Shown here one piece after another: positions 23,291-36,000 of a stretch of 64,000 nt of DNA. A program made the translations under genes and the position numbers. The DNA comes from Chroicocephalus ridibundus (lineage: Eukaryota > Chordata > Aves > Charadriiformes > Laridae), in the NCBI RefSeq assembly GCF_963924245.1, contig NC_086286.1, forward strand, positions 120,292,020-120,356,019, in the 5' to 3' direction. The notes beneath the pieces are model-generated. The model was not told where the DNA came from. It was given only the letters and a program-made list of their open reading frames with translations, and made no database searches. Within the stretch, counting starts at the first letter, position 1; the number at the start of each line of letters is the position of its first letter.

Positions 23291-24088
23291 CATACTCTGT
23301 ATCATTTAGATTTTAAACTTCCCCCTCACTCTCCCTAATTCTAGGCTACTGTAGATTTACAGGTTTTTTTATCCTGCATTCATATCATAGTTCATTTCTC
23401 AGTAGTAATAGAATTGGTTTCCTTATCCCTGTTTTGAAGTATTACAAAATTCTTACACTGCAGTGGCCAAAAACCACAAAATAATAGTTCAGCAGTGAGC
23501 ACACTAGAATCACAGTATTTCACTCAAGTATTTTCTCTTTTTCCTATACCGTTCCTCACCCTTCATGAAGCTGGAAATAAGCCTGTTTCCGATGGATGTA
23601 ATTTAAAAACAAATAAAACTTTTATGTTAGGAAATATAGTTTTGCACAGATATGCAAAAAAAAAAAAAAAAAAGCCTAACATCTAACATCTAGGAACGTG
23701 CATTTATATTGTGATTTTATGATCACATCCTACACCTATGTGGTGCTTTGGAGCTAATGCAGACCATAAAAGATGCATAAGGGCTTATTTTCCATTCTGT
23801 TGAAGCCTGTGATTGATGAGGTACCACACTTCTACTAGTGGTCTCAGGAGCAGGGAGAAACACTGTGAGTTCTGGCTCTGTCTCCTCCCTGTCCATCCTC
23901 TCAGCAGCCCTGTGCAGACCCCTGCCCGCTGGCAGCCCCGGATGAACCGCACACCTAGCCGGCAGGACCCGCCACGCTGCCAAGGGCTCACTCTGCTCTC
24001 CGTCCCTGCAGCTGGAGAGATGACAAATCTGGGTTACTCATAGCCAGGGAATGGGGACATTTTAGAGTCGTAGCCCTGTCTTTGAGCA
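23291..24088. other. Unassigned sequence, GC-richer at 23820-24020
   Basis: An A18 run lies at 23656-23673. The part at 23820-24020 is GC-richer and open in several frames (up to 86 codons, minus strand 23983-23723), but the products resemble nothing I know and no splice signals stand out. Confidence 0.4.
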
Positions 24089-24392
24089 GAGCTGTGGGTC
24101 GGTCTCTTCTCCCAAGTAACACGTGATAGGACAATAGGAAATAGCCTCAAGTTGCACCCGGGGAGGTTTAGAATGGATATTTGGAAAAATTTCTTCACCA
24201 AAAGAGTTATCAAACATTGGAACAGGCTGCCCAGGGAAGTGGTGGAATCACCCATCCCTGGAGGTATTTAAAAGACACGTAGACATGGTGCTGAGGGACA
24301 TGGTCTAGTGGTGGTTTTGTCAGAGTTAGGTTTATGGTTGGACTTGATGATCTTAAAGGTCCCTTCCAACCTAGACAATTCTATGATTCTAT
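24089..24392 (+). mobile_element. CR1 LINE 3' end
   Basis: A 5'-truncated CR1 starting inside the last part of ORF2 ('ggtcggtctcttctcccaag', 'taacacgtgataggacaata'). The UTR phrases 'tggacttgatgatcttaaag' and 'cccttccaacctagacaatt' follow, then the tail 'ctatgattctat' ending at 24392. It is the same subfamily as the copy at 6005-6496. Confidence 0.94.
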
Positions 24393-27300
24393 CTACAGAG
24401 TAATTGTGCTGAGGTCTTTAAAAGTCACCCCTGCTGGGATACGTTCTGATATGTGAAAAAAACTCCTGTGCTTTAATCACTGCTTATTACACTAATATTA
24501 ACTGCATTTTGTTGCCTTCTCCCTTATCTGTCTGTTCTATCCATCGTGTTCCTCAACTCCCAGATAAAATCTTAAGCTCTTTTGGGGAAGATGTCACCTT
24601 TCACATGTCCATTGCCTAGAATTACAGAGCCCAAAATCCTTGGTTTGGATCACTGGTGAGTAAGAGTATGTGAATGACACAGACAATCAATAGAGCTAGA
24701 TAGAGTTAAGGGAAAATATTTCTCCCTTAAATTTAAAAGAATGTCTAGGCAGTAGTTTGGACGGATTAATCACAAAAAAAAAAAAAAGGAGTTTTGAACT
24801 ATGCTGAAACTAAACATTAATTTAGCAATTGGTTCCAACTCAGCTAAAAAACAGACACTGTTTTCTGAAAAAGTCAACGTGATTCATTTTAATGTTCCCT
24901 AAATGTTTGCCTTTTCAGGCCAGATTAGCCATAGGCTTTAGATGGCTTTCACAAGGCCAGTAAGGAGTGGATAAAGAAGTCTTTATATGCTCTACTATAC
25001 TATTAAGGCACCCATTTAAACTGCCTCCCATTCTGAATCAATGACCTTTCCCATTTACCACCTTCATGATTAAATGCAAGTCAAAATTGAGATTGGGATT
25101 TTCTCAATCTCTCCAGTTCTATTTACTGTAAAGTATTTATTCAATGAAGCAAGGAATGGAGTGATTCTCCCCTTTCCACTGTTCCTCTTCCGCAGAATCA
25201 ATTCATTGAAAATTTAGTTTCACGTTCAGATCAATGCAAACACTAAAATGTATTGGTTTGGTTTGTTTTGAGCACTGAACTAAAATGCAACTCTCATTTC
25301 ACTGCAGAATACTGGCTATTCTTTAAAGGAGTAATATACCCCCCTCAAAATTAATGCCACGTCCTGAAAAGTCATTAATCCATAGGTTATATATATATAT
25401 ATGTATATATACACGTAGACACACACACATCCAGAATAGGTGTGAGGTAGTGGTATTATAGGTGGTAGGGCAAGTAGAATAGATGAGTTTTTAATCAATT
25501 ATTTGAAAGGAGAGAGAGCATTAATAATAAAGGGACTGAGTCTCTGTTAAGATCGTATAAAATTAAGTGTTCCTACAACTTGCTAAACCCTTTTGCTCTG
25601 CTGTCAATCAGCTTGAAGACATTCACTTAGAAAACAAAACAAAAAAAAGTTAAGTTGCATTTGGACTTAAAAAACATCTCAAGTCCATGCCTGTATTATG
25701 TTCATAATTTGTTTGCTGCAAAACATGGTGGCCTCATGTTTCAATGGAATTGCCATTGCAGAGTAGGTCTCATCTCTGCTCCAAAAGCCCTGTAAACACA
25801 ATACATTTCAGAAATGGTTTACTTCTATAGGGTCAGAGTCAGAAAGATGACTCTGTCAAAGGAGCAAGTGTGAGGCTGCTTTTGACCTTAATCTGAGGGC
25901 AGTAAAATGCATTTTCATTCTTCTTTTTAAAGGGGTACATGGCAACAGTTTAGAAAAAAAAGGGGAGAAAATAAAAGAGGAAAAAAGAAAGTTAGAGTTT
26001 GCAAGGAGAGGGTTTTTTTGTTGGTGTTTTAAATTTATCAACTAACTGCAGTAGCTGGAAAAAACAAGCAAGTTTTAAAGCACGCTAAGCTTTTCCATTT
26101 TTGAACCAGAGAAACCTGCCTTCCAGCTAAATACAGGTAGAGAACAACTGCTTTGAGTTTAACTTGATTTTACTCACAAGTTAAAACCATTTGAAGAAAA
26201 AAAAGTTGGTACCTGTGGAGCAGGAAAAGCAGGCATGATAGCTACTGAACATCATAAAGTTAACTTCAGAACAGCGGTCCATGAACGTGTACTTAGCTTG
26301 AAGTTTCCTGCTAATAAACAATATTATCTTTCTTACAAAACTTTACTTGATTATATCCTTAAATAATCATATCTACAATGACATTGTTATTTTAAGTCCC
26401 CAGATGAGTGAGGTCCATGCACCGGCACAGCAGGTTCGGCAGAGAAAGCTTCCCCCAAAGCATCTGTCCGTGCAGTGAAAGAGGCATTTCACAAGTGAGG
26501 TGATTTAACATTTCCAGATTCCAGCCAAGCCCTTATGGAAATCCCTAGGAATTTAATGAAGAACCTTATCTTTAGTTACAGTGTAAAGCATATATTGCTA
26601 ATTATATCCTTCCTACAGAATTCTAGACAGAGCTGTAATAGTATCTTTTTTCATTCCAAACCATAGAAGCCTCTTGATTTTTTTTTCTTTTAAAAGACAT
26701 TAGAGTTTGGCCTCTTAGGTAAGATTGCACCTGGAATTGAAAGTGGTTGTGATGGTGCTTGTGATTCTGGTTCTCAGGAGTTTCTGTAGCCACGTTGCAT
26801 ACCACAACGCCCAGGCTACACAATATTCTCTCAGCCCAATCTCATGAAACTGTTTCACCTGGTGTGGGAGAATTTGCGTTTCCCCCCATAAAGGAAGGCG
26901 ACTCTATGTCCCAACGTGGGAATCATTTTCTGGGAGAGAATCCTAGTTCCTTGTCTCTTCTTTATTATCATATAAATATTTTTATACAAATAGAGCCGAT
27001 CCTATAAAAATAATGTCCTCTCTGCAGCCAGAATTAGAAAGCTGGAGTCTTGCAGTCCTTGATAGTAGGTGGTCTCTCTGCATCATGAATTGTTTTCATG
27101 GCACAAAACCCCTAAATCTCCAGTATTAGCATGTAGATAGAGGTACCTGTGTACTGAATAGTTGGATTCATGCCACCATCTCATTTTACATAAGCCACTG
27201 AACTGTTCTCTCATTTTAATGTGTTCAGTCACAACTGACGACCTCTAGGGAAAACTCTTCAATCCCATTAGCTATCCAAGTCCCAGTGGAAGCCACTATC

Positions 27301-27540
27301 CTTGAAGAAATCACTTCATCATAGCTCAGCTGTGTAACTCCAACAGCATCTGCAGATCCCACTACCAGCATGTAACAAAAATCCAGTGAGTAGCATTAAA
27401 GGCTAATTTCAAGACAATGACTGATATCAATGATTTTCCAAGCAAAAAGTGCTTATTCTCAGTCTCCTGCTGGGGATAACTCACTTGTTCTTTCTCTGCC
27501 CCCATCCCAATTAAATAACCAACCTGGTGCAAAAAGCAAT
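24393..27540. other. Unassigned 3.1-kb AT-rich stretch
   Basis: No gene or transposon seen. It holds an A-run near 24774-24787 and the TA/CA microsatellite listed separately. Confidence 0.4.
25386..25434. repeat. TA / CA microsatellite
   Basis: A run of alternating TA with one G interruption is followed by ACACAC units. It probably varies in length between individuals. Confidence 0.9.
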
Positions 27541-27990
27541 TTTGATTTTTACATTTTTTTTGCACTGACTAAATGAAAATGGGTTTAATTAGAGCATCCA
27601 GTACATGCCATACACAGGGCAGGCGCACCTGAGACAGCTGCGGCAATAGCTCCGTGTATTAACATTTCAAAAATCTCTAAAAGTGGGCAAATACACTGCC
27701 CTTCACTACAACAATTATTATTTAATAGTTTACTTCATCAAATGCCATGTAAAGGGTAAATGGGAAAATCATATATTGTAGTGCGAGGGATTAGTGTTTA
27801 TCAGTCACAAAAATAGACTGAAATCCCACAATTCAGCCAAAGAACCAATTCACATGACCCTGCTTCAGAGTTTGAAAGGAAGCCATTAGAGCAATTGCAA
27901 TATTACCTTGAATTTACATCCCAGCACAAATCTCAGCATGTTTTGCAAGTAACATTATCTCTACTTTAATTAGGGGGAAACAGTGCCTAT
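27541..27990. promoter_or_regulatory. Candidate conserved non-coding block (unproven)
   Basis: This stretch has no repeat, microsatellite or open frame. It is AT-rich and contains several homeodomain-type TAATTA/TTAAT cores ('gggtttaattagagcatcc', 'tctactttaattaggggg'). Such texture is common in conserved non-coding elements near developmental genes, but conservation cannot be judged from one sequence. Treat it as a hypothesis. Confidence 0.15.
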
Positions 27991-28900
27991 GACAGATTAC
28001 AGAAAGCAGTGCAGAGCTTCTCAAGCTGCCGCCAGCCCAAGACAAACAGTATTTGTGATCAGGTTGACTTACTTGAGAAAAACACCATGCAATGCAGCTA
28101 TGCAGATTTCAGATGCAAGCAGTCTCTGGGCAAAGACAGCCTGCGTTTTTCTGCACCATTTTCCTTAGCATTAGCAGCCTAAGGTTAGCTCATGCAGAAC
28201 CAGCTCAGGTAGATGAGGCTACATCAGCCAGGAAACCATGCCAGCCACACCAGAGGGCAACAACAACCTCAAGGGAGACATCACACTAAAACTCGAAACT
28301 TCTGAGTCTCAAGAAATTTCTGAATGCTTCTGAATCCTGAACAAAAATCTTGGTTTCTTCTGGGTTCAGATTAAATTCTGTGGGCTCTAAAAGGCTGATA
28401 TCTTCCCATGACATAGCTGTGAAGAGATGGTGCTGGTTGGTTCCAGCTGCCTGCAAGGACGGACGGGGGTGATTAAGATGAAGGAGAGGGTATTCGTGAA
28501 ACAGGCAACAGCTGCAGAGAGAGAGAGATGGGAGCTCAGCATGGAGCAGGCGTGGGAGAGGAAATGTATTTAAACTAAACTGCTGAATCTTCTGAGAGCT
28601 GTTTCTTCTTTTCTAGAAACTGCCATCACTGCTGAGCAAATTCATCAGCTGAGTGACTAATGGGAGAAACCCTGAGAGGCGGAGGTACAACTGAGCCAAA
28701 ACTGCTTCCCATAAAGCCCTGTTCAGTGCCTGTTTGTCTCATTTATTACTGCATAAAATATCCTTCATGGGAAAGTGACTGACAATTATACTTTCTCCAT
28801 ATATCTTTGCACTCTGCGTTGTCTTCACAAAAATAGGTAGCCTCTGTCTTCAGCCTTCATTCAAAACCACCTCTTTTCTTTTTTCAATTACTTAGTGAAA
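27991..28900. other. Unassigned sequence
   Basis: I see nothing I can assign. A short GAGAGA run lies near 28516-28528. Confidence 0.4.
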
Positions 28901-29260
28901 GAAAACGTCGTTCTTCTGAATTTTTCATATCGCTCTTTCTAAAGGGAGCCACTTCTTATTTTTCCATGCATCATCGGAAGTGATGTCAGCCTCAACTGGA
29001 GCATAAATCCACGCCAGGAGTTTCAGTTCCCCAGAAAAGGGGAGAAGCAGGAGGAGCAGATCAGAGGCTGAAGTGCCTTCTGTTGCCATAGAAATCAGGT
29101 AATGAGTGACCTCATCTCCTCATTTTGCTCTGGGAGCAGGGAGTCACGGTTTCCAGGCCTGTGAAGGGAGGACTCGGCCAGTCCATCACCATGCGGCCAG
29201 TGAATCAGCTTTATGGCGCCTTCTGTTCTTGAGGTTTTAAACTTCTGAGAGGGCAGATCC
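28901..29260. promoter_or_regulatory. Possible regulatory block with X-box-like and AP-1-like sites
   Basis: At 29082-29096 the sequence 'gttgccatagaaatc' resembles the RFX-bound X-box consensus (GTNRCC, short gap, RGYAAC) with an imperfect second half. Close by are 'atgagtgacctcat' (AP-1-like core) and 'ggaagtgatgtcagc' (CRE-like). The block is GC-richer than its flanks. Short motifs like these occur by chance, so the claim is weak. Confidence 0.15.
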
Positions 29261-30428
29261 AGCGGACAGGTGTTTTGTTCTCAGAATAGGAAACACACGG
29301 GCTATTTACTGTCTTACAATATCTTTCCCTATTCTTTCTGTTGCTGCTTTTGACCTTCTCTATTTCCACGGTGCTCCCTGTTTTGACCTTGGGTTTCTAG
29401 TGGGTTTTGCCCGTCTCTTATCTCCTCGTTTTAGAGTCTATCTTATCTACATCACTCGATTTTGTACATTTTGTTTTGCTTTTCATTGAGAACAGAAGGT
29501 AAGGTGATGCACTAGACAAGTCGCTGCACTGAGGTTTAGAAGACTTGCACAAAATCTGGCCCAGTTCCTCAACAGCAGTAGGTTATTTCATCTCCCTGAG
29601 GTCTCCTTGTCTGTTCAACTCTGACTGTAAAGTGCCCTGAGCAGGGACATGCATCCATTGCCTGTGTCTGCACCATCATCAGGAAGAAGGTCTCAATGGC
29701 ACTTGCTGCCTGTAGGCACCCTGCAATCGAAGTGGACATACCGCCAAATGACACCCAAACAAGGCAGGGCTTTCCCTATGTAGTAGCCACTGATTTCTTC
29801 AGAAAATGCACACTTTTTGAACTTCAAAGGAGTTTTACACTTTCTGTGAGACTGAAACATGGCCCAAAAAAAAACGCTTTCCCCCAGTTGCTTTTTGCCT
29901 CTGGACGCGTCTGCGTCTCACCAGAAACTTAAGGCTGTGTCCGTGGACAAAGCGAGGCAGATATCAAATTTAATAGACTGCGACAGCCAGCTTCAAAGTT
30001 ACAAGCTCAAACAATTGTATTAACCTGTAGTAAACAAACTCCTCATTGCAGATACCTACAAGCGGCGCTGGGTGCTTTTTTTTTTGAGGGTGTGGTATTT
30101 TGCGGGTGGCCTCTGAGAACGAGCCGATAGCAGCTATTGAAGCCATGACTGCGATTAGCCTGGCACCACGTGCAGGCCAGCAGCCCTTAATACATCCAGC
30201 TACTCGGCAAGCCTTATTAGCTAGGACCTGACACACTGCTTTGCTCGCATAGCTTCCCGTCAGTTTTGACTGCAAGAAGAGCTTGGTTAATTCCCTCTTG
30301 CAAAATACAGTATAAATAAATCTGCGGTCACCTGATACTACAGAGGGGAGTTCGTGGGTTGGTCCCTGGTCAGTTAATATGACAGTAGGTTAGTTTCAAG
30401 CAACAAAATGGTGGACAATTTAAAATTT

Positions 30429-30467
30429 AAAAAAAAAAAAAAAAAAAAAAGCTAAAAAAAAGCTTCC
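30429..30467. repeat. A22 run with adjoining A8
   Basis: A homopolymer of 22 A, then GCT and eight more A. No retroposed gene or SINE body is recognisable directly upstream, so it is not clearly a poly(A) tail. Confidence 0.9.
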
Positions 30468-31857
30468 AATTAAATTATGTAAATGTGAGAGGAAGTTAAA
30501 TATTTAGATTTTTAAGGATATCTTCAAAATATCTCCCCTGAGAATAGCAGAATCTGTACTAAAGGGCCTAGCAAATATATTAATTTTACAGAAGATTTCT
30601 TGGATTGAATGCAGTACACATTTAAATGGGCTGTGACAAGTAATTCAGGAGTTTCAGTGTACCATATGACATATTTTATTTTTTTTATTACTACTGACAT
30701 GTCAACAGATTTGAGGAAAACATTTTTTTAGTAAGCACAGCTGCTATCAATTTGGATAATGATAGTCCATCACCATTTTTTGTGTGTACAAACAAAGGGA
30801 GTGAATGTTCATGCAAAACAGGGAGTCTGTATAATTCCCATTCATAAACCATTTGCAGACTGTACAGGGTCAAGACAAAATTATTATTTGAGTTGCTGGC
30901 CTCAGCAGTACAGATGCAGAAATAGAATATTTTTCTGGTCTTGGTAAATTTAATTTCTGTGAACTCCGTCCTCATGATATCATATACAAATAATAAATAG
31001 ACACCCTCAGCGTTCCTAACACAGTAACAGCATATCCTGCCAGCACAGCCATTCACTGTATATTTCCACTGCTCTACTTTTTATATCGCTCTATTTCTGA
31101 CTTCCTCAGTCTGTCCACCCAAGATCAATGATGTTCCTGCAGGACTGTTGCTAGTGGCAGCTCACTAAAAATGTAGCTTGGTAAGCTAATTTTCTTTCTT
31201 TCCTTCTTCATTACTCTGCAACAGGGGTTTAAATGTAAGATTCCTCGTCTGTCTCCATACCTGTAGGTAGTAAATTTTAAGGCTAATGGTAGGAAAATGT
31301 GAATATTTATGACACTTCCTCATTAGCACGAAACTTGGACTGGATTTCCCATGGCTCAATTGAATTACTTAAGCCCTACTTTAAAAGGGAATTGTTTATT
31401 TATGCAATTGCCTTGTGGAACTTCTGGCTAGTTGAAACTCTCATAGATTAAAATATTTTCAAGAAATACTGTTTTCCTCCTTTTCATATGCAGAAAACCT
31501 GCAACAATTACGTTACCTGAGAATAAGGGCTTAGCCTTTTATGCTTCATTACAAACAATTAATTATTCTCAATATTTTAGATAAAATCTATGAAATGGTA
31601 CAGCAAATACAAGATTTGTATCAGAATAAATTCCTAATCTTCCAGCAGTCGAATTAACTCTCCTTGACCTTCCCGCCACACCTTCCAAGAGGAGACTGTA
31701 GGTGGAAGAAAACCTTTCCCCTTTCAAAGTCTGGGTTTTCTAAATTTAGTTCAAAAACTATTATGCTGAGCATGCTAAAAAATGAATAGAAATTGAGTAT
31801 AAAAGAGGAGAAATTCAACTTAATCCACTATGTAACTCACATGTCTGTTTTTTAATT

Positions 31858-31945
31858 TTCTTAACCAAAATGTTTCTGCCCAATTACTTTTTTTTTAAAT
31901 TTTCTAAACCAACATGTTTCTACCCAATTGCTTTTTTTCCTTAGA
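31858..31945. repeat. Imperfect 44-bp tandem duplication
   Basis: A unit containing 'atgtttctgcccaattac' and a T-run is followed 44 bp later by 'atgtttctacccaattgc' and another T-run. The two copies differ at several bases. Confidence 0.85.
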
Positions 31946-32189
31946 GTACCTCTTCCCACAGAAGACACGGATGACCTATCTGACAAACACCTATTTTTAA
32001 CCATGCTGTACTCGGTCTGTTTGTCAAGCAGACCCAGGAGAGAAGTCTCCAGTGTATCTTTCCTGCATGGGAAAAGTAGTCTACGACATTTAAAATATTG
32101 CCACTTCTTCCACTGAAGCATAACTCAGCCTACAAAAGCAACTAGGGACACAAATATAGAGAAGTGGAAGAGATCTGTAAAGTTATGAA

Positions 32190-33065
32190 GCATCTTCCTG
32201 TTCAGGTGACCATGTCATATAATCTCATTAAAAATGTAATAAATTCCATTATGAAATTATTTCGCATTTTTATTCTCATTGCTCCTATGGGAAGGCTACT
32301 CCAGAACTTCGTGGCCCTGGTGGTTAAAATCTTTCTGTTAATATCCAGATTAAATTTATCTGGGTCTCATGAGAACTTATTTGTCTTTTAAACTACTTTG
32401 GGCTTCAGTTTTAGTTTCTTTTGAGTGTGGATGTAACCTTTATTTTGATCAACTATAGTACAGAATAAAATTCCAGATGGAACTTCATTACTGTAGTTTT
32501 CACTGTCAATATACTTATCTGAAATATTTGGAAATGTTTTTCCCGATTCATACAACAAATATATTTAACTTTTTTGATGGATTCATCACACATCCATGGT
32601 CATTCAGTCATTCTAAAATCATCTTCTGCTTCCAGGACCTTCTTTTCCTTTGCTGATGGGTCTCTAGTTTTCACAAAAAATTCTTGCTAGAAGTTCCAGT
32701 AGACTTGTAACTTTAATTTACTTTGTACACTCATAGTCAGGCCATTTCTATTACACAAAAGGTCTCAAGGTCAGCCAGTTCTTTCTCAGAGATTTTTATC
32801 TTCCCCAGCATTACAACACCTCTTTTTTTGTCATCGTCCCATTTTTAACAGCCTCTAAATTTTTCCACAGACAACATTAGTTAAAATACTTAATAAGATG
32901 AATCTGAAAACCAGTCCACAAGAAACGTCAACAGCAGTTTCTCTTGAGACCACTAGATTCTCCTTCACCACAACCAAATGCCCTTTTATTTGAATACCTT
33001 AAGAACTACTCTAATCTCTTTATTCAGTTTAACTAACAATTTTCAAGCAGTGCTTTTATCAAAAC
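32190..33065 (-). mobile_element. Old CR1 fossil, minus strand
   Basis: At 32285-32400 the plus strand reads 'ggctactccagaacttcgtg', 'ggttaaaatctttctgttaa' and 'tccagattaaatttatctgg', the antisense of the CR1 C-terminus and 3' region. At 32875-33060, 'gttaaaatacttaataagat', 'agattctccttcaccacaac' and 'caaatgcccttttatttgaa' follow the antisense of the region around the catalytic box and motif A. Both ends point the same way with plausible spacing. The middle (about 32500-32870) is too decayed to read, so this could also be two fragments. Confidence 0.6.
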
Positions 33066-36000
33066 AAATTTTAACTGCCTGCAGGGTTCCTTCTGCTTCC
33101 TCTCTGGCTACAATGGCAACAGAGAGAGCCTAGACAATTACCTCTGAATAGACACCTAATTTCTGGATGGATGAAGTTAAATGACATGAAGGCAATCCTA
33201 TTATCTGAAATTGTGTTACCCCATTCAGACAGAGCATTCATATTGTATCCTTGTTGTCTACAAAAGTATATGTTCTTCCTATCTATACAATAAGACCTGT
33301 TTATGAAAGTGGTTTTGCCATAGAATGAGAAATAGTAAAGATTATTCAGTACCATGTAAAATCCCAGCCATTGGTAGCTCAACAAAGGAAATATTAACAA
33401 TATTAAACTGGGTAACAAGAATTTAGGGAACTGTAATTTTTTTTATGAAAATAATTTTAAATTTACTCAGGTTTTTTTTTTTCCTTCCATTAAATTGGTC
33501 ACAGTAACATTATTTTTTGCTTTTTTGAAAAATATTGGGGAATGGGTGCTTTGCTTGAAACCATTACCACAATCATTATTTTATACACAAAGGTTGTGTG
33601 TTATTGTGTATTTTGTTTATTATTTGGGTAACAAACAGAATGGGTCAAAAGTGTCAGAAACATTAGTCTATCATTCTTTCTTCTAAGCCTAACAACTAAA
33701 ATCTTTTGTGAGATTTTTGTCATTAAATCCATATCTTTGCAAACATCTCTGTGATTTAAAGTAGCGAAAGGGCCTTCGTACTTTTCAAAAGAGAACCTAG
33801 AGGAAAACATGCAATGTATTGCTCAAAGAGATGCTAAAATTGCACCTAAGCAAAAATATTTGATATATTATGGACATTTTAAAGCTTAGAGACTCAATGA
33901 AATTACTGTGAGAAACAAGGTATTATGCATTGCCTATGCCACAAGAGCTACCCATATGTGTGTTCTTAGTCAGTGGTAAAGGAATTTCTTTTTTACTCAG
34001 CTTAGCCCAAAAGTGCAAGAAAGCATCAGGAAACCTTTTTCCTTCAAGAGACACCGTATCTTATCTATACTACATACTTTGTATCTAATGAACCCAGTTA
34101 TATTATCTAACTCAGAAATACCAGCTGTGATCCCAGAGCTTGATTCTTTTTTTCTTGTATTCTTAATTCTGAAGGAATGTTTTCTTTAATGTCTGACAGA
34201 AATAATTGAAGAGTAGCTGTTGAATATGAGCCAGAAAAAAAAAATTTAAGAGCTAATCATGATTTCTTAAATTCACTTTATTCAAATAAAGGGCTCACCT
34301 TGTTTTTAAAGATACTGAGTTCAATTAATTCATACTGACCTTAAGATTTGCCCACACTCAGAGGTACAGATCCAGGCACATATGCTTTGATTATTTGAGT
34401 AGATAAATGTGGATTTCAAGTTCCAGCTTCGAGTTTCAAAATGTTGGCCTAAATTCAAGGGCATTATTGAAAAAAAGATCCCAAAAGTATTAATACCAAA
34501 AGAGCAGAGTAATTTCCACTGCTATACCTAATATTAAAATAGATACTATTGCTGCTTTTACTACTACTAGAAATAATTGAATACAGATAAACAGGGTCCA
34601 AGCTTAAGCACAAGTATTTGATTGTCCAGAGCATTTAACTCTCATCACATTTTTGTCAGCTAAAATATAGTTTGCAGGCATTGATCAGAGGCTAACACAC
34701 AGGAGAAAATTTCTTTGTAGGCAGCAAGACCAAAACTTCACCAAGTTTGGCTCCTTTTCCTTTCAGGGTTTGCCACCTGTCCCCTGCCGACTTTGCATCC
34801 TCAGATATTTCCACACGACCTCATGCTACAAACTAGGACACGCAACACTTATTTTCCTGCTATGAAAACATCACTCCGACAACTTGCAACACAACCCTTG
34901 CATTGTTTCAGACACTTTCAAGCAGTAGTAACTTTTATGGTTTTTACTTGTTTGGGTCTCAATGGACAATATTGCGGTGGACAATATTGTTGGGGAGGGG
35001 ACACAACACAAGTCAGGGTTAAGAGAAAAGTAACATGAAGAATAAAGAACAGTATATGTTATTTGTTATTTCTTCAAGATAATACTAACAAGATAAGACT
35101 ATTTAGCTGTTATTGGAAAACAGAAAAGCTGTCCATTACCTTGCAAAGGATCTTGAAGCTTTCACTCTCAGCCTGAGTTGTCACATAGCTGTCTCTGCAA
35201 GTTTAGGAATAGCCAGCAAAATCTGCAAGAGCTACACAAATGCAGAATAACTCTGTAGCACATTTACTGAACTTGTTTTTCAAAACAATAAATCTGCTTT
35301 GACCGATGTCATCATAAAAAGTAGGGCTGAAGTACACACTCACGGCGAGGTCTCGGCATTCACATCTCGAACAACTCAGAATACAGGCTGTGGGGACCTT
35401 CTAATATATTCCTAAACATCTTTTTCATGCTCAGCTCAAGTTGCCCCATGCCTGTATCTTCGAGCTTGGGATAACCAGGGAAATGCCTTCTGAGACCTCC
35501 TATGTAGGCACAGTGTGCCTCCTGTATGGCATATACCACCCATACTGGCTTGGTGCTGCTATGCTCACCATCCACACTTAGTACATGAGGCAAGTAAGGC
35601 TTGGAAAGATCTTACCAAAGGATATAAAATTCTGGTAGGGATGGAACCAACGACACACAAGAGGTATCTCTGAACTCCTCCGTGACTGCATTGGTTTGAA
35701 TTTCTTTGTATTCTTGTAAATAGATGCCAACATTTTTAAGGGAGTCTGAAGGCTCTGTAGTTTTAACAAAGCAGAAGCTCACATGATGTAGGCTAGGCTG
35801 TATCTAAAACACTGAACAAAATAGGGCCAGGGACTCTTCTCTGCTTTGACGTACATTGGCATTGACACTGCTGAAGACTTAGCCCTGAGTTTCCTCCGGT
35901 CCCTTTACGGTGTCCCAGCAGGGCATAAACAGAGAGTAACTTTAACTGAGGCGTAGGTGAAACATCCTCTTCTTGACTCCCTAGTTCTGTGCTCCCTCCG

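Larger units (their letters stand above)
29261..32189. other. Unassigned sequence
   Basis: No gene or transposon recognised. A 121-codon minus-strand frame (31056-30691) has no family resemblance that I can see. Simple repeats inside this stretch are listed separately. Confidence 0.4.

Noticed and set aside
25386..25434. TA/CA tract as a CRISPR-like or satellite array
   Set aside because: It is a short dinucleotide microsatellite without spacers or longer units.
30429..30467. A22 run as the poly(A) tail of a processed pseudogene
   Set aside because: No gene-like sequence, open frame or polyadenylation signal with matching target duplications is recognisable upstream.
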